Assembly (NCBI GenBank): GCA_964568845.1
Contig: CAZMSC010000001.1
Location: 1 to 64,000, forward strand
DNA from: DTBU01 sp964568845
GTDB lineage: Archaea; Thermoproteota; CALKCG01; B24
Length of the DNA: 64,000 bases
Reading direction: 5' to 3'
In this document: piece by piece, positions 55,251-63,400 of the stretch
Position numbering within the stretch: the first letter of the stretch is position 1
How the letters are laid out: every line of letters starts with the position of its first letter
Position numbers and translations under genes: made by a program
Notes under the pieces: generated by a model
The model's database searches: none
What the model was told of the DNA's origin: nothing
Seen by the model: only the letters and a program-made list of their open reading frames with translations

Positions 55251-55556
55251 ATGTTTTTCATTTTTCATCTATTTATTAAATTAATTTTTATTTTTATTCC
55301 TACTGCACCGAGACCGTCAGATGTAGATTTTAAGCCGTCTGGTGTAGGAGTTAGCATCCGCCCTTGTTATAGGGTTGTTTTGAAGAAAGGTCTTAACGGA
55401 TGGATCCTTGCAAAGTGTGTTGATGTTAAAGGTGCCGTCTCACAGGGGAGAAACTTGGAGGAGGCAGTTAGAAAGGCTATATCAGCCATATTAGAGGATA
55501 TCTACGGCGAGGAGAGAATTTTCAATACTCGTACGGGAAGAAATATGAATGCCTAG
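55251..55556 (+). CDS. HicB-like domain protein
   Basis: A frame of up to 101 residues. The confident part is residues 40-86: YRVVLKKGLNGWILAKCVDV then GAVSQGRNLEEAVRKAISAIL, the partial RNase-H fold of HicB antitoxins (DUF1902/UPF0150). The N-terminal 38 residues are hydrophobic and AT-coded, so the real start may be later (for example TTG 55380). No hicA toxin gene is adjacent, so this is a solitary HicB or a TA relic. Confidence 0.65.
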   Translation: MFFIFHLFIKLIFIFIPTAPRPSDVDFKPSGVGVSIRPCYRVVLKKGLNGWILAKCVDVKGAVSQGRNLEEAVRKAISAILEDIYGEERIFNTRTGRNMNA

Positions 55557-55589
55557 ACTTCCTGAGCAGAATATAGAAAAGTGGAGGTG

Positions 55590-56387
55590 TTACCATATGG
55601 TGTATCCGCCGTCGACTACTAGATCATGGCCTGTGATGTAGTTTGCGGCATCTGAGGCTAGGAAGAGTGTGGCTCCGACTATGTCTATGGGTCTTGCAAA
55701 GCGTCCTAGGGGGATTAGGGATTTCCAATACTCGGCATACTCAGGTTTATTCTTAAGCAGGTTCTCGACTAGAGGGGTTAAGGTGTACCCTGGGCTGATG
55801 CTGTTAACGTTCACATTATATTTAGCCCATTCAGCAGCCAAGCTTTTAGTGAGCATTATAACTCCCGCCTTTGAAACGTTATAATGGGTTTGAGGTTGAG
55901 GTCTATTTACGATTCTGCCCGACATTGAGGCTATATTTATGATCTTGCCGTACCTCTGCTTTATCATGTGGCGGCCTACTGCTTGGCACATGAGGAAGAC
56001 GCTCTTCAGGTTCACCGTGATCATTCTATCCCAATATTCTTCACTCATTTCTTCAGCGGGACACCATTGAGCTATACCGTGGCAGTTTACGAGTATGTCT
56101 ATGCGGCCGAAGGAGTCGAGAACCCTATTGACTGCGGATTCAACCTGCTTCGCATCGCAGAGGTCTGCGGGGACGGCTAGAATTCTCACTGGGAAGATTT
56201 TTTCCAGTTTTTCCTTGAGAACTTCTATGCCCTCAGCATTTACATCAACGAGGGCTACATCCGCGCAGAATTCGGCGAAGCCGAATGCCATAGCGCTACC
56301 TATCCCCCCTCCAGCACCAGTTATAATGGCCTTTTTCCCCTCCAATGTAAACATCTTCCTTATAGATTCAAATGCACTAGATGTCAT
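55590..56387 (-). CDS. Short-chain dehydrogenase/reductase
   Basis: A 265-residue SDR. The cofactor loop is TGAGGGIGSAMA near residue 23, LVNCHGIAQW stands for NNAG, the catalytic Ser lies in INIASMSG and Tyr-x3-Lys in HYNVSKAG, and the C terminus ends VVDGGYTIW. It resembles gluconate 5-dehydrogenase and related polyol/sugar-acid dehydrogenases. It is a single gene at the edge of the accessory region. Confidence 0.9.
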   Translation of the reverse strand: MTSSAFESIRKMFTLEGKKAIITGAGGGIGSAMAFGFAEFCADVALVDVNAEGIEVLKEKLEKIFPVRILAVPADLCDAKQVESAVNRVLDSFGRIDILVNCHGIAQWCPAEEMSEEYWDRMITVNLKSVFLMCQAVGRHMIKQRYGKIINIASMSGRIVNRPQPQTHYNVSKAGVIMLTKSLAAEWAKYNVNVNSISPGYTLTPLVENLLKNKPEYAEYWKSLIPLGRFARPIDIVGATLFLASDAANYITGHDLVVDGGYTIW

Positions 56388-56454
56388 ATCAACCCTCGGG
56401 AATCAATTTCATAAGAGCATAAATTTAATAATTTTCACAATAACTGCACACGTG

Positions 56455-56753
56455 CTAAATGTATCTCCTCAGGGTGAGTTCTCTAATCCTCTCAAGGAGT
56501 TTTACAGCTTCTTCTTCACGAACAGCTTCATCTTTCTTCAAACGCCTTATTGTCGAGGTTTGCTTCATAGAAGTGTTCGTGAAAGACCTGTGTCTTATCG
56601 AGTAAGTCTCTAAACAATGCTTTATATTTCTCCTCAGCTTAGCCCTTATCTCATCTACATCGTACGCTGAATCCCCATAAATCCCCCAGGCTCAAGTGGA
56701 AGGAAGGCTGAAATAACACCCCACTCAATATCAGTTAACTCAAGAAACTCCAT
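56455..56753 (-). pseudogene. IS5-type transposase relic
   Basis: From ATG 56753 the minus strand reads MEFLELTDIEWGVISAFLP, the N terminus of DUF4096/IS5-family transposases, then runs to a stop after 34 codons. In another frame the next bases read GDSAYDVDEIRAKLRR, the segment around the second catalytic Asp, and coding character continues in alternating frames to TAG at 56455. Most of the middle of the gene is missing. This fills most of the gene-free stretch 56388-56824. Confidence 0.55.
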
Positions 56754-56824
56754 AAACAAAAAATGAGCAACAGAAGACTTAAATTTGAAGACACCTCAAC
56801 AATTTTTGGTTCCAAAAAGTAGAG

Positions 56825-58825
56825 TTGGGAGGGTTTTTGAAGACGCTTTCTCCATTAGAAGAGCAAACATTGTTGAACTATTTGCTCCCCCTACCGAAAC
56901 ACATCGAAGTTAGGGGTATGACAAGAATACCCTTAAAAATGCTGGTGTTGCATCTGCCGAAAAATAAAACATTGATTGGTGAGCAGGTTGCTGAGGAATT
57001 TTGTGAATTGTTCGGTAAAGTCGGGGCCCCCTTAACAGTAAAATGGTCGCTTGCTTGGAATTACACCGCTATTTTAGCGTTGGAGAGCGTTGAGATAGAT
57101 GAAAGTTGGTGTTATGATAGGAGCGAGGTCCGCCAACATAACTTGGAGCAGGTGCCTACTGGAGAGCAAGCGTACGGCATCGTCACAAGAGAAAGAGAAC
57201 GATGGGAAGGTGCTGCAATGTATGCCTTTAGCGACGCTGGGCTTTATTACGCTGCGAAAACTTTGAAGCAACTAATCGCACCACACATTAGCGGAAACGG
57301 GGAGGAGGCAGCGGTTCTCATTCCTAAGATACTTATCGTAGATTATCCTGATCTGCCAGAGCGAGGATTATGGGGTAACTACGCCATTAACTACATACCC
57401 TGGCTTGCGGAACGCAAACTAAATCTCCTCGAAATTCATTGCTCCCTAACAGTGGATGAAAACGGTAATGGACATGCCGCCCTCGACCCTAAAGTTATCA
57501 CATTAGCGAAGCGGCATGCGATTAAACTTGTACCAATAATCAGGCATCTTGACCAGCTTGAACTCACAGGGATTTTCAAACGCTATCCAAATATCGTGGC
57601 AAAGGGCGACCCTGAAAAGTGGCCTAAATGGAACGGTATAAAACCAATATGTTTTGCGCAGGAGGAGGCGCAAAAGGTGCTTGCTGACTGGATGATGGAC
57701 TTAGCAAAGATAGAGGATGTTAACGCTGTAACGGTTTGGCTTAGCGAGTCACCAGTACAGTGCGAGTGCGATATTTGCCGGAAGAATAATCAGTTTGTTA
57801 TGGAGACGCGCGCTTGCCTTCGCGCTTGGCAGAAGGTACGGAAGATAAAACCGCAACTTGAATTGCGCATCTTACTCACGCAGGGAAGCTATCCATATAA
57901 CGAGCTTGTGCTTCGCGAAGTGCCTGGGGACGTTCACGTTATTTATTATCACGGCGGTTTAACTTATAGCAGTTCACACAAACCAATGATCTATCCATTA
58001 CTCGAGGGCTTCGTGAAGCAAGGAAATTGGCTCGGAGTCTGCCCGCAATTGACATCCTCGTGGAGAACCGTAAGTCCATTTAGCGGAGCACACTTCATCC
58101 ACGAGCGAATAGAGGAGTTCATCAATAAAGGCTTAAAGTGCCTTTACGGATATGCCACGCCATCCGTTAAATGCTGGGAGTTCAACTTGAATGCTTCCGC
58201 TGAATGGTCATGGAATTTAAATGGCAGAACAACCCGCGAATTCGCTATCGCCTGGGCAACACGAGAAGAGTTCAAAAAGCCAGATTTAGTTGCTGAGTGG
58301 TCAGAGACTATTGGCCCAGTCAGTTGGGATGTTTATGCCTGCGGTGTTCCATATCCCTGGTTCTTTGGTGGAATCGGTAGGCTGCTAAGAGAGCGAAGGG
58401 TTATCAAGCCCGGTGAGGGGTCGCTCGCTGAAATACCAACGGATGAGCACTTACAAAACGACATTGCGAGAGCAGAGAGGGCCCTAAAAATAGCAAAGCA
58501 GATCAATGATGAGCGATTGATTGCCGAAAGCATGGTTATCTTAGGTTATCTAAAAATTCTTTCGACGCTTCCTGAAATTTCATCAGCGGTGGCGAGGATA
58601 GATGGAGGCGAAGAATTAACGAGCAACGAGAAAGAGCGTATCACAAAGTTGATTGAGCAAGTGAAGGAAGGCGCGCAGTTAATCAAACAGTCACTTTGGG
58701 ATTGGATAAAGAAATGCGATCCCTCATTCGCCACTCATCCACCGCAGCGTTTCATTGACACTGTCAATGTTGTTGAGCAAAACGCTAACGAAATTATAGA
58801 AGCAGTTGAGGCAATGCTTTTATGA
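56825..58825 (+). CDS. Glycoside hydrolase, GH20-like N-terminal domain and TIM barrel
   Basis: A 666-residue protein. Residues 1-165 resemble the non-catalytic N-terminal domain of GH20/GH84-type enzymes (GEQAYGIVTRERERWEG, AAKTLKQLI). The barrel begins PDLPERGLWGNY. CECDICRKN carries a possible metal-binding Cys set. GGGAGGG overlaps the TTG 56825 start, so TTG 56837 may be the real one. Arginine is often coded by CGN (CGC, CGA, CGT), whereas nearby genes favour AGA/AGG, which suggests acquisition from another genome. No signal peptide is seen; the substrate is unknown. Confidence 0.65.
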   Translation: MGGFLKTLSPLEEQTLLNYLLPLPKHIEVRGMTRIPLKMLVLHLPKNKTLIGEQVAEEFCELFGKVGAPLTVKWSLAWNYTAILALESVEIDESWCYDRSEVRQHNLEQVPTGEQAYGIVTRERERWEGAAMYAFSDAGLYYAAKTLKQLIAPHISGNGEEAAVLIPKILIVDYPDLPERGLWGNYAINYIPWLAERKLNLLEIHCSLTVDENGNGHAALDPKVITLAKRHAIKLVPIIRHLDQLELTGIFKRYPNIVAKGDPEKWPKWNGIKPICFAQEEAQKVLADWMMDLAKIEDVNAVTVWLSESPVQCECDICRKNNQFVMETRACLRAWQKVRKIKPQLELRILLTQGSYPYNELVLREVPGDVHVIYYHGGLTYSSSHKPMIYPLLEGFVKQGNWLGVCPQLTSSWRTVSPFSGAHFIHERIEEFINKGLKCLYGYATPSVKCWEFNLNASAEWSWNLNGRTTREFAIAWATREEFKKPDLVAEWSETIGPVSWDVYACGVPYPWFFGGIGRLLRERRVIKPGEGSLAEIPTDEHLQNDIARAERALKIAKQINDERLIAESMVILGYLKILSTLPEISSAVARIDGGEELTSNEKERITKLIEQVKEGAQLIKQSLWDWIKKCDPSFATHPPQRFIDTVNVVEQNANEIIEAVEAMLL

Positions 58826-59347
58826 CTCATCAATAAACGTTGAAAAGAACTCTATTTGAGTTTCTATCGAGGCGGCCCCCTATTGGATCGAACCGAAAAC
58901 TCCTCGACTTCGAGAACCTGCTTCATGTGAACTATCATGCACAGTCGACAACATATCCGAGGCGAGTTTCCCCTTAATATGAAACGTAAGGGCATCAAAA
59001 ACACTCTGGTCTACGTCCAGATTGAACAGGCAATTTTTAAGGGAAGTATCATCTGTAAGTCGGCGGGAAATGCAGAGGAGGCTAAAGCTGAAGTATGCCA
59101 GGTTATTGTAATTTAGAGTTTCTGTATTACGTCTTTCGCTTTTAATAAGATTATTGTGGATATACTCATGTTTCACGCTAAGCTTCTATGAAAGCCTTCA
59201 CAGTAGGATACGCTCTAGAAATCTTAACAACATTAGTAAGCTTCATACCATTCCCACGCACATTCTAAACATCCCCACTTATTTTTCCCTAGTATTTATT
59301 GGAGATGTCGTCTTTTTCGATGGTCGTTCAGTCCAGCACGGGTATGT
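58826..59347. other. Gene-poor stretch with integrase relic
   Basis: No intact gene. The recognisable content is the + strand integrase relic at 58891-59116. A 26-codon open stretch follows near 59188, without recognisable similarity. ORFs on the minus strand here have poor composition. Confidence 0.5.
58891..59116 (+). pseudogene. Tyrosine integrase relic 1
   Basis: Two pieces of an archaeal XerA-like tyrosine recombinase in different frames: LDFENLLHVNY (catalytic-domain entry, frame from 58891) and, after a frame change near 58975, GIKNTLVYVQIEQAIFKG followed by CKSAGNAEEAKAEV to TAG 59114-59116. In intact relatives the second piece follows the LGH active-site segment and precedes the EEAKxLIExGFEYV tail. 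The Arg/His active-site region between the pieces is deleted. Confidence 0.6.
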
Positions 59348-59671
59348 GTGAAGACTTCACAGATGGTAATAGCAATTGCAAGTGAAATTTCATCGGAGCT
59401 TGGCAAGAAGAGGGGGTTAAACCATCCCGATTTGGCTAGAAATGTAGGTTTTCTTACGGCTTTCGGTCGTTTAAAACGAATTAAAGAGCAGATACCTTCC
59501 ACGTTTTACGTAGACCTTGACTGGCTTTTAGAGGCTTTGAAGTCGAATTCAAACACGCTAATTCAATATATAGGTAGTCTTCCCGAAGTCGAATCAAAGA
59601 TAACAGCTATGAGGGGGTTCGGCTCTAAAGCTACCCAGTATAGTGAAAAAGCCAAGCAGTACATTCAGTAG
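59348..59671 (+). CDS. Hypothetical protein
   Basis: 107 residues, not recognised. It is helix-rich, with AIASEISSELGKKRGLNHPD near the N terminus and FYVDLDWLLEALKS in the middle, and a Gly-Ser-Lys tail. Codon use matches the host. It begins with GTG 59348. The short ORF at 59702 follows on the same strand and may be cotranscribed. Both lie between the two integrase relics, so a mobile-element cargo origin is possible. Confidence 0.5.
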   Translation: MKTSQMVIAIASEISSELGKKRGLNHPDLARNVGFLTAFGRLKRIKEQIPSTFYVDLDWLLEALKSNSNTLIQYIGSLPEVESKITAMRGFGSKATQYSEKAKQYIQ

Positions 59672-59701
59672 TTCAACCTCACTTCTAATAATATCCCCAT
59701 A

Positions 59702-59884
59702 TTGATCCAATTCATGATGAAGTTGAACAGCATGAAATACAGCGGCTCTAAAGAGGAGCATGCCTTGAAAATACTTAAAGAATACAAGACCATGTATAGC
59801 AGGGGGTTAACTGAGGAGGCACGTATAGGACTGCATAATTGCTTTGAAAAGCTGGCTCAAGATTGGGTTGAAGGCAAATTGTAA
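59702..59884 (+). CDS. Small hypothetical protein
   Basis: 60 residues starting with TTG 59702, not recognised. It is amphipathic helical (EEHALKILKEYKTMYSRGL, then GLHNCFEKLAQDW). It follows the 107-residue ORF by 30 bp. Tentative, but its composition is protein-like. Confidence 0.4.
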   Translation: MIQFMMKLNSMKYSGSKEEHALKILKEYKTMYSRGLTEEARIGLHNCFEKLAQDWVEGKL

Positions 59885-60222
59885 AGACATTAACTCAGGC
59901 CTCTTAAAGAATCATGTCAAATCTGATGCTAGTATGCTATTTAAATATTAACAGCTAGGGATTTCCCTCGCAAAACCCCTTATTTTTCTTCTCTAAGCAT
60001 TATCGGTTCTTTTTTGAGCCACGGACGAAGCCGCGAAGGAGATGAGGGGGTTGCCAGACGCTGACAGCCTTTGCTAAGCATGTCAGCTGATTATGGGGTA
60101 GTAGCTTTGGTAATGAAGGTTGCCGCCACTTCATCACCAATGAAAGTTTTGTACTCAATGAGGCTCTGGACAAGAGTAGAATTTATCTTCCCTATTCTCA
60201 TTTTTCTATTTAGAGGTTTAGT
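59885..60222. other. Gene-free stretch with repeat copy B
   Basis: Contains the dispersed repeat copy B (59960-60008), then a GC-richer tract (about 60016-60072) that reads as short coding-like fragments in two frames (EPRTKPRRR and ATDEAAKEMRGLPDAD) with no intact gene. Confidence 0.4.
59960..60008 (+). repeat. Dispersed repeat, copy B
   Basis: Matches copy A at 54940-54989 in the same orientation: gatttccctcgc, a short gap, aaccccttattttt, then cattatcggtt. The sequences diverge on both sides. Confidence 0.55.
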
Positions 60223-60558
60223 ATGGGTTTATACTTCAAAGGAAAACCGATGACGGAGGATGCGATGCTGGTTAATATACTTGAGATAGACTCAGGAGAG
60301 CTTGGGAAACCTTTCGATGAAAGACCATACACTTGTGAAAATATCGAGGATAGACTTTGGCTTTGGGTAAACAAAAAGACGGGCAAAGCTGTTATCGCAG
60401 GCGACGAGGGTAACGGTTGGTGTATTCCCCTGATAGTTGGGAATTCAGTCGAAGAGGCCTTCAAGGAGTACATTAAACATCCGGAAAAGACGAGATCAAA
60501 GTTCGCCGACCTTCTTGAAGCGCTTGAAGCCATAATTTATTTCGACTATAAACCCTAA
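60223..60558 (+). CDS. Hypothetical protein
   Basis: 111 residues, not recognised. Compact alpha/beta composition with RLWLWVNKKTGKAVIAGDEG and GNGWCIPLIVG, then an amphipathic helix SVEEAFKEYIKH. It ends in EALEAIIYFDYKP. Protein-like codon use and a clear frame support it as a gene. Cargo of the accessory region is plausible. Confidence 0.55.
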   Translation: MGLYFKGKPMTEDAMLVNILEIDSGELGKPFDERPYTCENIEDRLWLWVNKKTGKAVIAGDEGNGWCIPLIVGNSVEEAFKEYIKHPEKTRSKFADLLEALEAIIYFDYKP

Positions 60559-60911
60559 AATATTTCCATTTGAGGTTATGTAAACTAAGTCCATGAAGGC
60601 AAACGGGATTTAGCCCAATTTTTGGTACGCTCAGTAGATAAAGAGAGATAAATGGAAGATCCTTAACAAAAGTTTAGTTAATAGCTTCAGCAACTATGGA
60701 AGAGGGGTATGGAACAGATCCGAATAGACCAAACCATCTCTTAGCTTATGCTTTAAATAAGCTACCTGAAAGTAGGCTTTGAAATTTAAAAATGTTGAAA
60801 ACTTTGATGAAATCAAAACCTCGAATAGCTCTTTAAAGTAAGAGCTACGTAGCCTTATAGCCTCTTTGACTTTCTTTTTCTGTACCTTATTCTTTCCTTC
60901 TATTAGAGTGA
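60559..60911. other. Gene-free stretch
   Basis: No intact gene recognised. A 28-codon + strand open stretch from ATG 60697 (GYGTDPNRPNHLLAYALNKL) has protein-like wording but is too short to call. A longer minus-strand ORF here runs into the GNAT gene in another frame and looks like chance. Confidence 0.35.
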
Positions 60912-61344
60912 TTATAGTGCTTTCTTGAAAAAGAGATCGTATCCCCAAGGCTTTTCGTGCTTTTCAACGACTTTATAGCCCAATTTCATGTAGAAGTTTA
61001 TCGCCCAATTGGCATTGATATCTACATAGGGGATCACAAGGTATTTTAATCCAAACCTCCTCGCTTCAGCTTCGATGTGAGTTACAAGGGATGTTCCAAT
61101 GCCTTTTCTTTGGTGTTCGGGAAGTACATAAACGAAGCGAATATTCCCTGAATGTTCGTTTAGAAGCTGTAAGGCGGCTACGCCAATGATTTTACCCTCT
61201 AGCTCATAGCCATGAAAGATCATCTCGTTAAACTTTTTCAAAAAACTCTTCGTAGGTGAAAACAGGCTCCTTGAAATACTCCGAGGAAATAATCTTCCGG
61301 TAGGCTTCAGCATTACTTTTATTTATGACATAAAGAGCCGCCAT
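60912..61344 (-). pseudogene. GNAT acetyltransferase, frameshifted
   Basis: A GNAT-family N-acetyltransferase. From ATG 61344 the frame reads MAALYVINKSNAEAYRK to FTYEEFFEKV, then stops. The sequence continues in the next frame as FNEMIFHGYELEGKIIGVAAL, then the acetyl-CoA motif RKGIGTSLVTHIEAEARRFG and FYMKLGYKVVEKHEKPWGYD. The switch lies in a run of T then A residues (plus strand about 61228-61248), a classical site for an indel or a sequencing error. Restoring one base gives a protein of about 143 residues. Confidence 0.75.
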
Positions 61345-61436
61345 AACATCTTTACGTCCAATTTGTGGATGAAGACCTTTCCCGACTTCATTTCTTCCCC
61401 CCATCCGCCAACACTTTTACGTTAAAGAGCCGCCAT
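61331..61436. repeat. 14-bp direct repeat at the GNAT start
   Basis: taaagagccgccat occurs at 61331-61344 and again at 61423-61436. The first copy is the reverse complement of the first codons of the GNAT gene, so the start of the gene is duplicated upstream. A shorter version (gccgccatctac) recurs at 63305-63316. Confidence 0.45.
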
Positions 61437-61572
61437 CTATTTCTCACCATACCAAATATAAGCCTTTCCGCCAAAACATAGCTAAGTCAAAACATGGAAA
61501 ACAATATTGAGACCTGTCCATGTTATACTTTTTAATCATTAAGTGCTTGTAGATCTAGTGCTCTGGGTGGCT

Positions 61573-62262
61573 ATGTTGTCACTGCGGGAAATAGTCGATA
61601 GCTATATGCAGAAGGTTTCGGGTTTGAGGGAGCATTGCGATAGATGTCTTAGGACAGAGAGGTGGGGAGGAAGCGTTGTTCTAATGGTTGTGGATGCAGC
61701 CTTCACTTCTATAGGCTTAAACTACTTCACGGCTGTTGTTCCAAAGGTTGAAGAGTTCAACAAGAAGTTCGTTGAGAACGGGAGGGTGAGAAAGCTGAAG
61801 GATCTTGTGAATGCCGATATCGAAGAGTTGAGGAGTGTTTGGAAGAATAGGAGGTCTTGGGTTATCGCTAGGGAAATAGCTTCTTATCTCTCAACAGTGA
61901 GCGATGACGATAGAGAGGCTCTCAGAACTTGGGCTAGAAATGCTAGGCTTGAAAATTGGAAAGAAGACCCTATTGGAAGGATTAAAGGCGTCGGCTTGAC
62001 TACTTTTCAATATCTACGGATGATGGGTGGAATCGATACCGTAATGCCGGATAAAATCGTTAAAAGGGTTGTAAATGAGATCTTAGTTAAAGCTGGCTTA
62101 GAGCCTGTAAACGATGATATGGAGTTTATTAGGAAAGCTGAAGAAGTCGCTTTAACCTGCGGGTATAGACCTATAGAGCTCTGCTGGATGACGTGGCTAA
62201 TTCAACCCGAAGGAAAGATGATAAGAATGGAAAAGTATTCAAGCCTACTTTCAAAAATCTAA
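61573..62262 (+). CDS. HhH-GPD-like protein of unknown function
   Basis: About 229 residues. RIKGVGLTTFQYLRMMGG followed by DTVMPDKIVKRVV resembles the helix-hairpin-helix and following Asp of HhH-GPD DNA glycosylases. The position of the lyase Lys is occupied by Thr, so it would be monofunctional or non-catalytic. CDRCLRTERWGG near the N terminus is unusual. ATG 61573 is preceded by GGTGG only 2 nt away; the longer frame begins at 61543. Confidence 0.5.
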   Translation: MLSLREIVDSYMQKVSGLREHCDRCLRTERWGGSVVLMVVDAAFTSIGLNYFTAVVPKVEEFNKKFVENGRVRKLKDLVNADIEELRSVWKNRRSWVIAREIASYLSTVSDDDREALRTWARNARLENWKEDPIGRIKGVGLTTFQYLRMMGGIDTVMPDKIVKRVVNEILVKAGLEPVNDDMEFIRKAEEVALTCGYRPIELCWMTWLIQPEGKMIRMEKYSSLLSKI

Positions 62263-62631
62263 GTTTAAACATTATGACTGCCCGAGAAGACAGTTAAGCT
62301 AATGGAGGGTTAAGTGGATATAGCTGAAGTCTTTCAAGGAGCATAGGAGGGCTAAAGTTCGATCTAAATCTGCACTGCTTGAGAGATTTATGAGCCTTAT
62401 GAACCGAAGATGGCAGGGTCATCTTCAAACTGACTGATGGATTTTAAAATTTTTACATATAGTATATTAAGGAAGAAGAAAGCCTTCGGAGTAGGTTAGA
62501 TGAATAAAATGAGGCCGTTTCATGGAAAACCTATGGAAAATCTCCATAGGGATATAATGGTAAAACTAGGGGAGGGGGGTTAACATCCATAGTAACAGCC
62601 ATACAAAAATCCATAGTAAACACCCATAGAG
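62263..62631. other. Gene-poor stretch with short open fragments
   Basis: No intact gene. One 38-codon open stretch near 62322-62438 (LKSFKEHRRAKVRSKSALLE, ending QTD) has coding character but no start. Nearby, ccatag recurs four times at about 62549, 62587, 62611 and 62625, with atccatagtaa twice. Probably debris of an integrated element. Confidence 0.35.
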
Positions 62632-62814
62632 TTGAAGTATTACAAGACCAAGGATATCATACACGTCAAAGAGAAGACGCTGTTCCGATATGAGAACGAC
62701 GGGTTCTAGTGTAAAACGGCATCGACGATAGAGGAGGCTTCAAAGTTCATAGAGGTGGGCTTCGAATACGTAACCACGTTCAACGGAATAATGATGTTCA
62801 GAAAGCGGAAGTGA
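62632..62814 (+). pseudogene. Tyrosine integrase relic 2, with in-frame TAG
   Basis: From TTG 62632 the frame reads KYYKTKDIIHV, which matches the segment after the active-site RHxxAT of archaeal tyrosine integrases. It then jumps past the LGH...Tyr region to ENDGF-TAG-CKTASTIEEASKF and ends IEVGFEYVTTFNGIMMFRKRK, the canonical C-terminal tail, split here by TAG at 62707-62709. The deletion removes the catalytic Tyr, so it is inactive. It overlaps no gene and is on the same strand as relic 1. Confidence 0.65.
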
Positions 62815-62819
62815 AAAAC

Positions 62820-63260
62820 TTAAACGTAGGACGTTTTACGTTCTGGATAAGTTTTACCGAAGAATTCCTCAACCCTCTTAACCAATTCTTCATCTATGGA
62901 TTTTTCAGATTCAAATATCGGCGTTCTACGTTTCACCGCGTACTTCCCCAACCCCAGCATAAGTATATACTTCAACTCATCTTGGGGGAATAATGCTTGA
63001 AAGCCGAAGGGCTCACTCTCCTTTAAAACCTTCATGAATATTTCAAAGTTTAGATCCCGCATCTCCGTCCCCACGGTTATGTAGCTGTAGGGGTTTACAG
63101 GCTTAGATTTAAGCTTCCAAAGCATCTCATCTTTATGTGCTATGTAAAAATCCAGCCTTCCTCCGGTGTCGAGACCAGCCAACACCCTCCAGCCCTGTTT
63201 ATCTTTATCATAGACGTCTTTTATACGCTTAATTATTTGGCTTCCAGATTCCACCGACAT
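62820..63260 (-). CDS. Hypothetical protein
   Basis: 146 residues, not recognised. A beta-rich first half (GWRVLAGLDTGGRLDFYIAH) and a second half with an ELKYILMLGLGKYAVKRRTP segment. It lies tail to tail with integrase relic 2 (5-bp gap). Good codon use supports a real gene; function unknown. Confidence 0.55.
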   Translation of the reverse strand: MSVESGSQIIKRIKDVYDKDKQGWRVLAGLDTGGRLDFYIAHKDEMLWKLKSKPVNPYSYITVGTEMRDLNFEIFMKVLKESEPFGFQALFPQDELKYILMLGLGKYAVKRRTPIFESEKSIDEELVKRVEEFFGKTYPERKTSYV

Positions 63261-63400
63261 TTCTACATTAGAAGGCTACACTGAGGTAAATAAACGTTAA
63301 CTGAGGCCGCCATCTACCAGCCCTATGTCAACCAATATTTTTCTCCACCGCTGGTAAAGAGTTATTTTCAAGCTTAGAGAAATATTCCTCTAAGAATACC

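Noticed and set aside
58880..59176. 98-codon minus-strand ORF
   Set aside because: The + strand of the same bases carries recognisable integrase segments, so this is their shadow.
60694..60948. 84-codon minus-strand ORF downstream of the GNAT gene
   Set aside because: It starts inside the GNAT 3' end in another frame, has no SD, and shows low-complexity Lys/Phe/Leu composition.
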